Shown here: piece after piece, positions 46,301-55,089 of the stretch
Layout of the letters: the number at the start of each line of letters is the position of its first letter
Position numbering within the stretch: position 1 is the first letter of the stretch
Origin: Promethearchaeota archaeon
GTDB taxonomy: Archaea; Asgardarchaeota; Lokiarchaeia; Sigyniarchaeales; SOKP01
Assembly (NCBI GenBank): GCA_019058295.1
Contig: JAHPZI010000026.1
Location: 1-64,000 of the forward strand
Direction: 5' to 3'
DNA length: 64,000 nucleotides
Made by a program: the position numbers and the translations under genes
The notes under the pieces: generated by a model
What the model saw: only the letters and a program-made list of their open reading frames with translations
Databases searched by the model: none
Told to the model about the DNA's origin: nothing

Positions 46301-47105
46301 TGATGTTATATTCATCAACTTTCTTAATTGTGTAATTATAAAATCGCCAATTAGATTCTTGATTTCCATCATCTTCCAAAATTAAGATGCATGCTTCTTG
46401 ATATTCTAATTTATCATTGGAGTCATATTTAATTCGCACATAAAAATCACCTGTATAAAAATCTCCTGTACGATAAGGAACGGTATTATCATTATCTCCG
46501 AGGAAACTTATATTAAAACCACCCGTATTAGGAACTACAGAATTGAAATAATTCAACCTCCCCCATTGATATGGTTCATACAAAGACTCATTCAATATAT
46601 CTGCTATCACTGTAAAATCTTGTGTAGTACCATTTCTAGGAATAATAAATGGGGCGAATCCTCCCTCCGAAAAATAATATCTCTCGCGAGGAGTTCTTGA
46701 GTCATTATATCCAAACATAGCTAATGTATATGGTTCATGAAATTGTTTTAGAGAATCACTAACACAATCATAATAATATTCTGTAGCAGTGACTCGTGAG
46801 ACATTTGTAGCATCATAATTAGTGTAATCAAATGAAGTAATATTGATTATATGAATCGATTTAGATGAAAAAATTAAATTGCCTGTTTCATTATCATATA
46901 CTTCCATTTCCAATTCATAAATGAGCTGATCATCGACAGCAAACTCCCAATGCCACTCATTCCGAGGATCTACATAAGGATCTATTGGAATATTCTCATC
47001 TGCTTTTCCTGAAGGAATCAGGAATCCTAAGAGCATCGTAAAAGGTATAGCGACTGAAATAATTAAGATAATAGCTTGAACTTTTTTCTTTTTAGCTTCA
47101 TTCAT
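43359..47105 (-). CDS. Giant surface glycoprotein-like protein, two-module form
   Basis: This 1248-residue protein has an N-terminal signal (IILIISVAIPFTMLLGFLI), a beta-rich, aromatic- and Asn-rich ectodomain with more than 40 Asn-x-Ser/Thr sequons, an acidic spacer (GGDDDDSDDG) and the C-terminal YGYELSFLLMAIALVSVALILKRRK. The ectodomain seems to be two related modules, each with a 'VDxGDxFYFG'-type motif (WGVDEGDVFYYG and WGVEIGDSYYFG) and a 'NNYYPF' motif. Motif plus helix plus Arg cluster is the layout of archaeal CTERM sorting signals (Loki-CTERM type). It is probably an S-layer or adhesin-like protein. It is paralogous to the next gene on the same strand. Confidence 0.8.
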   Translation of the reverse strand: MNEAKKKKVQAIILIISVAIPFTMLLGFLIPSGKADENIPIDPYVDPRNEWHWEFAVDDQLIYELEMEVYDNETGNLIFSSKSIHIINITSFDYTNYDATNVSRVTATEYYYDCVSDSLKQFHEPYTLAMFGYNDSRTPRERYYFSEGGFAPFIIPRNGTTQDFTVIADILNESLYEPYQWGRLNYFNSVVPNTGGFNISFLGDNDNTVPYRTGDFYTGDFYVRIKYDSNDKLEYQEACILILEDDGNQESNWRFYNYTIKKVDEYNITDEIDWGVDEGDVFYYGLSDSRGGEEEPEFSEFKIDVNGFNYSMAEVMTYWGPINMTFQNVLGNISIWDDTTETYNLFITNQVLGSANNFYPFIPSIIENGMVGVFPNTTEKEDLEFMGDHFSMEGGIPDVPDENELEILFPEANFRLLIKTNESGIVNLWLTEEEGYISRMLFRKENKTIVDEEYEFDFKPITVENHKVQLNLTTTGTPTIELYYSVLEENPFEAAGVPFYEEIENFTIYIDAYTNKSNLVEWANLTIKYDEWELNNSGIPEKKIKVYMFNESEHFNESEWIELTENVNYTINTTKNRIEIYSKHLSFYAIGAPEEWNWSSEINIGEEMYYETTGTLHGKISEEMGIVTFPFVDFYIMNVTSMGLINKDRGDGLVCWMNQINAEMLYWDPIVRKLVKPKNMDEFSLNEYNYSSSFNPKFYMNISEHSMGFPGVIPLRFKKLHLISIGRALNESFYSSKMARDIGLPIWDEIKVNTITQTLILNDTDTDFYMALSYYNNGTIMKADFSVEFNLSGNMVEFNLTTISVNNYNHTDKVEWGVEIGDSYYFGSNFPRGGPTIEVNVTIVDINQTAIFLGDLIRGDDGNGDEGGPPVFQSWLTFSNVWAKIEVWNIISDDNGVQIGEWVDLTDLDIYANDTIIVGAANNYYPFPIGDYFKYFNLSGSFVPILTPKGIKSYDLAETFGDFLAFFAVQMMFEGEVQPIVTLNTTEILRIDITSPEAPSFSAFLEWYLDIDTGVSNYWYTFANYEGETFIANIFKKEYTYINYDGGPGPNNITFEFDNYIIPDINATVTVDYFGNLSFFEAVLYHNPVNSSLSTAHGNPMFFTDLFCINHTNEAYNLTFKMDLPARYPVSKIEWLAVYQYNPSHPESGIWDYIPLSEFPMGKFTKDTVNNNVTLEVYNQNGTLLVMVAWLFMGPRGGIPVVGGDDDDSDDGAEIIYGYELSFLLMAIALVSVALILKRRKIVEMFKK

Positions 47106-47218
47106 AAATTTTCAATCAAAATTTTTTATTAAATTTTTTAAAAATTTAATAATATTACTTATATTTAACAATTAATATATTTTTTAATAACAAAACTAAC
47201 GAGAGATTTTAATCCTCA

Positions 47219-47272
47219 GGACCAAGAGTATTTCAGATATTTGTTAGAATTAAATTACTAAATAAGAGATAA
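47219..47272 (+). pseudogene. Relic 3' end of a duplicated YjbQ-fusion gene
   Basis: The plus strand reads GPRVFQIFVRIKLLNKR then TAA, matching GPRVFQLYIQIKLLK-stop at the end of the amidohydrolase-YjbQ gene, with 17 identical bases at the start (ggaccaagagtatttca). Upstream the frame is broken by a stop (TAA at about 47210). As in the intact locus, it converges on a surface protein gene about 30 bases later. The block is the left end of a segmental duplication that made the second surface protein. Confidence 0.8.
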
Positions 47273-47300
47273 TAAAAAAAAAAAATATTGTTTAATAATT

Positions 47301-49304
47301 TTATATTTTTTTACGTCGATTTAAGGTAATTATTACTGAAAATAGAGCGATTATTGCTATTAAGATGGAAATATCATAACCAGGAATAATTTCACCCTCA
47401 TCGTCATCATCGTCGTCATCACCTGCTCCAGGAAGGGCAGCGCCTGGTGGTATTGGCACTCCTATAGCAAAATAATTTGAGTTTGGACCCCCTTCAGCTG
47501 GAAAATATATATATATTACATTATTCACAGTATCAATTTCGTAAAACTCACTTGGGGCTGCCTCCCACTTCATTGTTTCAAAGTTAAAAGCATATGGTCT
47601 TAATTTTGCTTCATTAACTCCTGCCGCAGTTAACGCTGCACCATCGTAATATATGGTCAAGTTAGCAGATTCAACTGCTTTGGTATTGTTTGTATAAACA
47701 TCAAAGAAAAAGCGAACTGAAGCAGGAAGCTCCTCCTTAAAACGAAAATTTAATGGATTTTCTGGTAATAATGCCCAAAATAATCTGTAATCCTCACCGT
47801 AAGTCACATTTGTAGTTACATTTGCACGTAATTGCCAATTTGTGACTAAACTTGAATAACATAAAAAATCGGTTAGATTATTCGGTTCTAAGACAGTCGT
47901 TGTATTCTTATAAAAACTTATTATTTTTCCTTCTGGACCTTGTATTTTATAAAATTTCACTATGCCAGTTGCATTATCCGCTATTATTACGATTTCCGAT
48001 ATTTCATCACCATCTTCCAATCTTACTCTAAGTTCCCCGTTATTCTCAGTGAAATAGACTTTAGTCATCTCTACCATTGGTGCCGTAATATTATTCAGCA
48101 TAAATTTCCAATCGCTAAGCTTTGTATTTTTAGGAATAAAAAATAGTGGCAAGGGACCACCCTGGTAAAAAGGGAAATATGGATAGAGATTATTAGCTTG
48201 GTATATTAGAAAGTTTGTTTGTTGAGGATCCCATTTTTCTGATGTAAAATTCCATATAGATATGTTAACATAGATTCTGTAGAATGGCATAAAGCCTCCT
48301 GAGAAAAATTCGAACATAGGATCTGTAAATTGTTCTCTTTTCATTGCAGCAATATCTAATTTAAGTTCTAAGTCTCCCTCTTCTCCTGTATAGCCAAAAT
48401 AGAATGTATCACCAACATCAAAATCCCATTCAATTTCATCGGTTATATTGATGCTAAATACTCTTCGCATTGTAATATTAACTATAGTATCTAAACTACC
48501 ACTTTCACCTTGTACCAAGAAATAACCTTCAGCATATTTAAGAGTTCCATTATTATAAAAATACCAATCCCAATAATATCCGTCAGTTGAATTTTTAAAC
48601 CATATCTTATTCTCGCCTGGATCACTCCCACATAAGTCAAAATGACTCATGAAACCTCCCAAAGACATCATTTGTATATAAGTATTGTTTATAATATCAT
48701 CCATTACATTAACATCAACATTCGCAAATTTCGAACCATTAACAGGAAGTAATATTGGTTGATAAAATCCTTCCATTGCGGCATATTTCTCTGGAAAGAA
48801 GAGGTGAGTTCTATTATATCCGAACATAGCAAGTTGAAATGGAGGCACGTCTGGATTAGTTTCTAATTGTTTGGTGGTATAGTTAAAAAATAACAAAGAA
48901 CCATTCACACTCGATAAGATTTGTCCAGGTCCCATAAAATCTGTTGTTATATTTTCAAAAGAAGTAATATTAACAATACTGAATTCTCTCATAGCCATAA
49001 CTGCAGTAGTAAAATTTCGCATTGTAACATCCATCTCAAATATTAACTTTTCGCCTACATCCACATCATCATGCCAAGTCCATTCATTTCTAGGTTCAAT
49101 ATGTGTGGCATTGGGTATGTCTGGACCTTCTACTTGTGGTGTATCATCAGTATCTTTGATTACTTGAAGATTTTTATCTCTACTTGATATCTCGTTTTCA
49201 TCAGGAATATTTGCAACCATCGAATTAAAGAAAAATGCAGTCGGAAAAATAATAAGTAAGGTAAAAAGTATTATAATCCTTTTTTTCTGTTTTGTTTTAT
49301 TCAT
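47301..49304 (-). CDS. Surface glycoprotein-like protein, single-module paralogue
   Basis: This 667-residue protein is built like the preceding one but with one module: signal peptide (IIILFTLLIIFPTAFFF), the shared opening HIEPRNEWTWHDDVDVGEKLIFEM (compare DPRNEWHWEFAVDDQLIYEL), FQLAMFGYNRTH, WDFDVGDTFYFGYTG, NNLYPYFPF, many sequons, the acidic spacer GAGDDDDDDDEGE and the C-terminal IIPGYDISILIAIIALFSVIITLNRRKKI. It is expected on the cell surface, N-glycosylated and anchored or processed at the C-terminus. It derives from a tandem duplication that carried along the tail of the YjbQ-fusion gene. Confidence 0.8.
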   Translation of the reverse strand: MNKTKQKKRIIILFTLLIIFPTAFFFNSMVANIPDENEISSRDKNLQVIKDTDDTPQVEGPDIPNATHIEPRNEWTWHDDVDVGEKLIFEMDVTMRNFTTAVMAMREFSIVNITSFENITTDFMGPGQILSSVNGSLLFFNYTTKQLETNPDVPPFQLAMFGYNRTHLFFPEKYAAMEGFYQPILLPVNGSKFANVDVNVMDDIINNTYIQMMSLGGFMSHFDLCGSDPGENKIWFKNSTDGYYWDWYFYNNGTLKYAEGYFLVQGESGSLDTIVNITMRRVFSINITDEIEWDFDVGDTFYFGYTGEEGDLELKLDIAAMKREQFTDPMFEFFSGGFMPFYRIYVNISIWNFTSEKWDPQQTNFLIYQANNLYPYFPFYQGGPLPLFFIPKNTKLSDWKFMLNNITAPMVEMTKVYFTENNGELRVRLEDGDEISEIVIIADNATGIVKFYKIQGPEGKIISFYKNTTTVLEPNNLTDFLCYSSLVTNWQLRANVTTNVTYGEDYRLFWALLPENPLNFRFKEELPASVRFFFDVYTNNTKAVESANLTIYYDGAALTAAGVNEAKLRPYAFNFETMKWEAAPSEFYEIDTVNNVIYIYFPAEGGPNSNYFAIGVPIPPGAALPGAGDDDDDDDEGEIIPGYDISILIAIIALFSVIITLNRRKKI

Positions 49305-49729
49305 ATTTTTTCAGCAAAAAATTTTTTTTTTAGATTTTTTTAAAAATTAGTTAAATAAAAAATAGTTTGTTTAAGTTTTTATACTTTTCAGTAGTATTTT
49401 TATGTAAAATTCGATTAAAGATATTGGTAAAAATTAGAAATTTTTCGATGTACCCCATGCAATTCTCATATTTAAATCTATTTATAATTCATTCATAAAA
49501 TTTTGAATTTATTTTGAAAAATTGGAAAAAATCAAACATTTAAATATGAGAAAAGGGTATAGATCTTAGACATTTTTTTTCATCGGATGATTTTATATGA
49601 TCAATTATCTATTTGTTTCAAAGACTATTTTAATAAAAAATCATCTAGGTTATTTTTTTTATTTAAAGGAAAATTAAGTTTTTAAAATCTGTAATTATAA
49701 TAACTTATCAATAAGAATATATTAAATGT
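49305..49729. other. 425-base AT-rich intergenic region with a 15-bp inverted repeat
   Basis: This gap separates the divergent surface protein and coiled-coil protein genes. It carries a perfect 15-base inverted repeat, TTCTCATATTTAAAT at 49463-49477 and ATTTAAATATGAGAA at 49538-49552, 60 bases apart. The first 60 bases resemble the region upstream of the neighbouring surface protein paralogue. I see no ORF or RNA gene that I can support. Confidence 0.6.
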
Positions 49730-51196
49730 ATGATCTATAAAAGCGATAAAATGTCGGATGACGAAGAAGAGGAAAAAAACAGCAAAACAGAAAAGGATGT
49801 GGAGAAAGTAGATAAGGAATTCTTATCGAAAGCTAAAAATTCAAGAGATATGATTGATAAAAAGTTGAGAACATTTGAAAACACGATAACAGATATTTCA
49901 AAGACTAAGGAGGATAAGGATAAAAACAGAGAAGAGGACAAAAAAGAAAAACCTCAAATTCAAGGAGATCTAAATGAAGTACAGAGTCAATTTGAATCCA
50001 TTTCAAAAAAAATAGATGACAAAAAGGACTATTTATCGGCTTTAGAAGTAAAAATTGCTGCGCTTGAAGAGAGTTATAATCGAAAAAATGAAGAAAATAT
50101 CAATATAGAAGAACAGTTAAAAATTACTAGAGAAAGTAAAGAGACTTTAGATGAGGAATATAAAGAACTATTGAGAAATAACGAACAATTAGTAAAAACA
50201 TATGAAAATAGACAAGTCGATCTAATTGTTCTTACAGACAGTATCAAGGAAAAAGTTACAGCTCAAGACGATCTAAGAGCAAAGATTGCGAAATTAAACA
50301 AGGAAGTTGAGGAAAATGAAAACAATCTTGTTAAGCAAAGAGAAGAAGCGGAAATGATTGAGCAAAAATTAAAAAGTCTTAGAACTGAGAACGATTCTCT
50401 TAAAGTATCAATTGATAAAAATAAAATTGAATATCAACATATTGAAAAATTAGCTGAGGCAAAAGAAGAAGAATTAAAGTTATTAAACGAACAATTAGAC
50501 AAAAAAGAAGATAGAATAAAAGAGATTGAGGCACTGCTAAAGGAATATAGCGAAGGATTTCCTGAAAAGGAAAAACAAAAGCAAACATATGACGAACTTC
50601 TTGAAAAATATAAAGTTCAACTTACGGAGAAACAACAAGATTTGATTGGTATTGAATCACGACTACAATCATTAAATGAAACAGTAGAATCTCTTGAGGA
50701 ACAGATTTCTAAGAAAACTGAAGCAATTGAAGTAAGTGAGAAAAGATTAACAGATATTAAAAATGCAATTGAAGATTCAACAACAGAATATAATGAACGA
50801 GAAGAGCGCCTTGTTGCTACAACTGAGAAGTTAGAAACTTTTAAAGAAGAATATGATAAATTGGTTAAAAATAAGGAAGTAATTGAGGAAAGTATCAAGG
50901 ATTCTCGAGAACTCTTTCAAAAATTAAAAACAGAATTAGATGCTCAAGAGAAGGAGATAAGAGATAAAGAATCAAGAATTTCTCGATTGGGTTTTATGTC
51001 AACTATATTTAGGATTTCTAAAGTTTATGGGGGGCTAATTATTGGATTAGGATTTATTCTTATAATAATAAGTATTGCATATCTCCTTAATATCATGAAT
51101 GTTGGACCAGGAACTAATTTCATGAGCTTTTTAATATTAATAATAGCTGCTGGAGCTATAATAGCTTCAGGTTTGCTACACTATGTAAAATCTTGA
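49730..51196 (+). CDS. Long coiled-coil protein with C-terminal membrane hairpin
   Basis: This is a 488-residue protein made almost entirely of charged heptad-repeat coiled coil from about residue 60 to 420 (for example ELKLLNEQLDKKEDRIKEIE), with a short break at EGFPEKEK. It ends in two hydrophobic helices (YGGLIIGLGFILIIISIAYLL and FMSFLILIIAAGAIIASGLL), so the rod should project into the cytoplasm from the membrane. The layout is like tail-anchored tethers such as golgins, though there is no sequence evidence of homology. The start could also be the ATG at 49751 (MSDDEEEEKN). It is followed 77 bases later by the permease. Confidence 0.75.
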   Translation: MIYKSDKMSDDEEEEKNSKTEKDVEKVDKEFLSKAKNSRDMIDKKLRTFENTITDISKTKEDKDKNREEDKKEKPQIQGDLNEVQSQFESISKKIDDKKDYLSALEVKIAALEESYNRKNEENINIEEQLKITRESKETLDEEYKELLRNNEQLVKTYENRQVDLIVLTDSIKEKVTAQDDLRAKIAKLNKEVEENENNLVKQREEAEMIEQKLKSLRTENDSLKVSIDKNKIEYQHIEKLAEAKEEELKLLNEQLDKKEDRIKEIEALLKEYSEGFPEKEKQKQTYDELLEKYKVQLTEKQQDLIGIESRLQSLNETVESLEEQISKKTEAIEVSEKRLTDIKNAIEDSTTEYNEREERLVATTEKLETFKEEYDKLVKNKEVIEESIKDSRELFQKLKTELDAQEKEIRDKESRISRLGFMSTIFRISKVYGGLIIGLGFILIIISIAYLLNIMNVGPGTNFMSFLILIIAAGAIIASGLLHYVKS

Positions 51197-51273
51197 GAAA
51201 AGATTAATTTTTAGCTACTTTATAATTAATGATTAAATAGAAAAATTAATTATTGATACAGTTGTAAAAAGGT

Positions 51274-53181
51274 TTGACCGAGAAAGACGCCGAGGAAATA
51301 ATAACAGAACTATCTGAAAAAAAATATGGTATAAAAGCAGGAATTTTATACGGTGTCGGGTGCGGAATTGGAGGTTCTATATTTATATTATTAGGTACTG
51401 GAATTGATTTAGCAGGACCAGGTGTTTTAATTAGTCTTATACTTGGTGGTGTTCTGATTTTACTGATTGCACTCAATTATTCTGAACTTTCAATCAGTTT
51501 ACCAGTTTCTGGTGGAGCCTATAACTTTGGTAAGGAAGGTCTCGGGGGATTTTCAGCATTTATCATCGGGTTTTTTTTATGGATTGCTAATATTGCTACA
51601 TGTTCTTTTTCAGCCCAAATACTAGCTCTCATAATTGTGATCTTTTTTCCTTTTTTAAATGAATCTATTTTCATAATAACGATCTCTGTTCTTTCTATTC
51701 TATTTATCACTATTGTATTTTTTAGAACTCAAAGATTTGCGGTACGAACGCTAATAATTCTAACACTCATATTAATAGTAATTATCTGTATATTTATCAT
51801 ATCAGGTCTTTTTATTTCTCCAATCACTAATCCTTCTGGTTATAATCCGAATTATATATCTACAAAAACAAACATTTTTGGTGTACTATTGATATTTGCG
51901 CTTCTTTTTATTTTCTTTACTTCAATAACTTCAAACTTAGCATATTTTAATCCAGATTTGAAAAACCCTTCAAAAAATATCCCCGTTGTTAATATTTTAG
52001 CAATTTTATTAACTCTAATAATTTATATATCGATAACATTAGTCGTTTTGATAAATCTTGGTAATATATCAGGAAATATTGGGGAGTCGCCAATCTTATT
52101 AGGAGAGATCTTATATAATATTTTGGGACCTTTTGGATTTTATCTCATGGGTATCGCAGCAATAATTTCAATTTTAATTGCTATGAACGCAGCCGTAGGT
52201 TCAGGTATCAGTGTTTTTCAAGCATTAGCAAGAGATCATTATATACCTAACGCTTTTCTAAAAAAAGGTAAAAAAACTGATTTACCTGTATATTCATTGA
52301 TTGTAACTACGATTGTAGCAATCGTGTTCACAATTTTTGCGGAAATTTATGCAGGAATTGGATTTACTGCCGGTATTACAGGTTTTATCTATTTTGTTGG
52401 ATTAGCATTTGTTAATTTAGCTGCCGTGTATTTAAGATATAAAAGGAAAGAATTAGATCGTCCATTTAAAGCACCTTTTTTCCCCTTCTTACCTATAATA
52501 GTAGCTATAACGTGTTTAGTTCTGGCCGTTTTTTTATTCATTTTAGAACCAGCTGCTTTTATATTAGGTTTGATTATTCTCGCAATAGGACTAGTCTATT
52601 ACATGATAATCATAGCTGATCGATATTCTCTCGTTATGACATTAGCAGGAATTAAAGTACTATGTGTAATTGTTGTAGGGCTCTTTATTTGGATTATTAA
52701 TAATGTAAGTATATTAAGTTTTGAGTTATCAGGATTAGGTAATATCTTTTCCAGTGTTTTGTTGCGAATCTTAATTATAATTTGTATAATAATTATTGCT
52801 ACAATTATACTGGATATAGTTCCTCTAAGAGAATTATTATTTTACTTTACTAGAAAATTAGATAGGAAAAAAGTCGCTATAGATCTTGGTTTTGGACAGA
52901 TAATTGAATTTGATAAGACTAAAGTTAAAATAGTTTACATAGTAAACTTAATAATTGCATTATCGGAAATCTTTTCGGCGCTCTTTATCTTTTTTATTGT
53001 CTACTTATTTGGAATGAATTATGTTTCTATAGTACAAATAAAATTAGGAGATATTATAATACAACAAGTAATGGCAGAATATTTCTTAGTAGCAATTTTA
53101 GTTTTTTTCGCAAGCAGTCTCTTAATAAGTGGAGTTATAATGGTATATATTAATAGAGAAGTTTTAGTTCTTGGAATGTAA
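51274..53181 (+). CDS. APC-superfamily amino acid permease
   Basis: This is a secondary transporter of 635 residues with about 12 membrane helices in the permease core plus extra C-terminal ones. Helix 1 has the substrate-binding GVGCGIGGSIFILLGTGI. It is followed by YSELSISLPVSGGAYNFG and FNPDLKNPSKNIP, then the later KRKELDRPFKAPFFPFLPI, all typical of amino acid/polyamine/organocation transporters. The C-terminal part (from about residue 470) adds four hydrophobic segments around a soluble stretch, which is longer than usual. The start is TTG. The PHP gene begins two bases after its stop, so they are co-transcribed. Confidence 0.88.
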   Translation: MTEKDAEEIITELSEKKYGIKAGILYGVGCGIGGSIFILLGTGIDLAGPGVLISLILGGVLILLIALNYSELSISLPVSGGAYNFGKEGLGGFSAFIIGFFLWIANIATCSFSAQILALIIVIFFPFLNESIFIITISVLSILFITIVFFRTQRFAVRTLIILTLILIVIICIFIISGLFISPITNPSGYNPNYISTKTNIFGVLLIFALLFIFFTSITSNLAYFNPDLKNPSKNIPVVNILAILLTLIIYISITLVVLINLGNISGNIGESPILLGEILYNILGPFGFYLMGIAAIISILIAMNAAVGSGISVFQALARDHYIPNAFLKKGKKTDLPVYSLIVTTIVAIVFTIFAEIYAGIGFTAGITGFIYFVGLAFVNLAAVYLRYKRKELDRPFKAPFFPFLPIIVAITCLVLAVFLFILEPAAFILGLIILAIGLVYYMIIIADRYSLVMTLAGIKVLCVIVVGLFIWIINNVSILSFELSGLGNIFSSVLLRILIIICIIIIATIILDIVPLRELLFYFTRKLDRKKVAIDLGFGQIIEFDKTKVKIVYIVNLIIALSEIFSALFIFFIVYLFGMNYVSIVQIKLGDIIIQQVMAEYFLVAILVFFASSLLISGVIMVYINREVLVLGM

Positions 53182-53183
53182 TA

Positions 53184-53912
53184 ATGGACTTCCCGAAAAT
53201 AAATTTACATACTCATTCAGTTTTTTCCGATGGAAAAAATAGTATTAAACAGATGGTAACCGTAGCACTTAAATTAAAAATAAACTATCTTGCTATTACA
53301 GACCATTTTTCAGATTCTTGGAAATGTAAAATAATACCTACTCTAAATACAGCTGAAAAAATTGAGGACTACTTAATTAAAATTGAAAATTGCCAGAGCT
53401 ATTTAAAAACCAACAATAAAAATCTAAGACTTTTTAAGGGAATTGAAATAGATCTAGGAAGCTCAGAAAAGGTAATAAAGAAATTTATCAGACCTGAACA
53501 TTTTGATATAATTTTATTTGAGTATTTAGAGACTCCTGAGGGCATGGCTTATGTTAGAAATATAATTGAATACTGGAAAAACTTAAAACCTGTTAATAAT
53601 AAGTTTCCAATATTAGGATTAGCTCATTTTGATCCTTCTAATTTTATCTATCAAGGTTTAGATTCATTAATATATTTTCTCAAAGAGTTTAACATTTATT
53701 ATGAATTTAACTCAAGTTATTATGAATGCTTCTCTAGAAAAAATGAATTATTTTTTAAGAAATTAAAAGAACATAAGATATATGTAGCGATAGGAAGCGA
53801 TGCCCATAATTTAAATGGGTTGGATTTTATTGAAGAACCATTAAAAATGATTGAAATTTATAATCTCGAGAATAATTTTAAACTTTTTTTAGAAAGATTG
53901 AAAAATATTTAA
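53184..53912 (+). CDS. PHP-domain phosphoesterase
   Basis: This is a metal-dependent phosphoesterase of the PHP superfamily, 242 residues. The first motif is NLHTHSVFSDGKNSI, then the second AITDHFSDSW, KGIEIDLG, a mid-domain His in LAHFDPSN and the last AIGSDAHNL, giving the full set of metal ligands. Relatives include histidinol phosphatase and TrpH-type nucleotidases. It is translationally coupled to the amino acid permease (2-base gap), which hints at amino acid metabolism, but no his genes are present. Confidence 0.88.
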   Translation: MDFPKINLHTHSVFSDGKNSIKQMVTVALKLKINYLAITDHFSDSWKCKIIPTLNTAEKIEDYLIKIENCQSYLKTNNKNLRLFKGIEIDLGSSEKVIKKFIRPEHFDIILFEYLETPEGMAYVRNIIEYWKNLKPVNNKFPILGLAHFDPSNFIYQGLDSLIYFLKEFNIYYEFNSSYYECFSRKNELFFKKLKEHKIYVAIGSDAHNLNGLDFIEEPLKMIEIYNLENNFKLFLERLKNI

Positions 53913-54044
53913 TAAAGGGAAAATTGGCAATTTAATCTGAAAATATAAAATTAAAATTACTAAAATATTGATGTAATTTTTTCAACCTGAAATTTACAAA
54001 ATAAAACAACTTTCCTTTTATTTATTGTAATCTTAGCTACCATT

Positions 54045-54626
54045 TTATACATTAATCCATCTATGTCTAAATCTTCGTTTGGTGTCAGGTTTTTCAATAA
54101 AAGGTTTATCAAGAAATTCTGTTACTATTTGACCAAGTTTCTTGCATGTTGCCATTGATCCAAAGAAAAAATTTCTTTTTCTTGAATTTTGGAATATAAA
54201 AGCTAAAGCATAACCACCACCACCATCATAGCTAGAAGAAACTTCTTTAATTTCATGAAATTCAATTATTTCCGTTGTTTTAAATCGACGAGATTTGTTA
54301 TTAAACATTACTTTTTTTGATTGATTATCAAAAAGAATTTCTCTTTTTCGCTTATAACCGTATATAAATAAACCTAATGGAACAAATGTTATTAGAGAAA
54401 AAAATGGAAAAATTAATAATAAATAAGATAACTCAAAAAACATTGCAATCCCACTTGATAGATATCCAAAAATTAAAAAGAAAATTATGAATGGAAGACC
54501 AAATAAAAAGAAGACTTTTATTGCTAATAAAATTTCATGCCAAACATCATAACTAATTATTAACTCTTTCTCAGTCTTTGAAAGTTCCCAGTAAATCTTT
54601 AACCATTCCTCCTGATTATTTTCCAC
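54045..54626 (-). CDS. Hypothetical two-helix membrane protein with basic cytoplasmic domain
   Basis: This 193-residue protein has two hydrophobic segments (IKVFFLFGLPFIIFFLIFGYL and LLLIFPFFSLITFVPLGLFIYGY) and then a beta-rich, positively charged domain that ends RRFRHRWINV. The domain (ILFDNQSKKVMFNNKSRRFKTTEI, SSYDGGGGYALAFIF) has the look of a PH-like or DUF304-type membrane-associated domain, but I do not recognise it with confidence. The start GTG is preceded by GAGGGTG. It lies downstream of the MaoC pair on the same strand with a 22-base gap, so it may belong to that operon. Confidence 0.6.
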   Translation of the reverse strand: MENNQEEWLKIYWELSKTEKELIISYDVWHEILLAIKVFFLFGLPFIIFFLIFGYLSSGIAMFFELSYLLLIFPFFSLITFVPLGLFIYGYKRKREILFDNQSKKVMFNNKSRRFKTTEIIEFHEIKEVSSSYDGGGGYALAFIFQNSRKRNFFFGSMATCKKLGQIVTEFLDKPFIEKPDTKRRFRHRWINV

Positions 54627-54648
54627 TTTGCACCCTCAACTTATATTT

Positions 54649-55065
54649 TTATTTTGAAAATGATAAATTAACCGTTCCATTCATAACTCTTATATTATTT
54701 ATTTTTTCAACTTGATATTCACAATGTACAACTTTTCTATTATCTTCATGCTTAATATCAATAATTTTTCCATTAAATATTATTTCATCGTTAGGATAAA
54801 CTGGATTCTCAAATTTAATCGTTATACCGGATAAAGCATTTATGTTACCATCAATCCAATCAATAATCCATTTAGGAACGAAAGAAAACAAAAAATTCCC
54901 AGCTATAAGGATATCATCATAACCCAATCGATGAACATATAATTTGCTAAGATGCATAGGATTGATTTCTTTTGCTAATTTGTTGTATTGTTTATAGGTT
55001 TTTTTTTCCATTTTAACTTTGAAAGATGGAATCTCTTGTCCTATTTCTATTTCTTTTGTTATCAT
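54649..55065 (-). CDS. MaoC-like hot-dog hydratase, catalytic half
   Basis: This single hot-dog domain protein carries the hydratase-2 signature in YKQYNKLAKEINPMHLSKLYVHRLGYDDILIAGNFLF: Asn-Pro-x-His holds the catalytic His, while the usual Asp of SGDxNPxH is replaced by a Lys-Glu-Ile context. It ends NGTVNLSF as usual. ATG at 55065 is preferred because GGAAGTG precedes it by six bases. The adjacent gene encodes the partner half. Together they resemble two-subunit (R)-specific enoyl-CoA or 3-hydroxyacyl dehydratases. Confidence 0.8.
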   Translation of the reverse strand: MITKEIEIGQEIPSFKVKMEKKTYKQYNKLAKEINPMHLSKLYVHRLGYDDILIAGNFLFSFVPKWIIDWIDGNINALSGITIKFENPVYPNDEIIFNGKIIDIKHEDNRKVVHCEYQVEKINNIRVMNGTVNLSFSK

Positions 55066-55089
55066 TATAAACACTTCCTATTTGACTTT

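Noticed and set aside
47210-47290. Possible third intact YjbQ gene between the surface proteins
   Set aside because: Only the last 17 codons are readable and a stop lies directly upstream, so it is a relic and not a gene.
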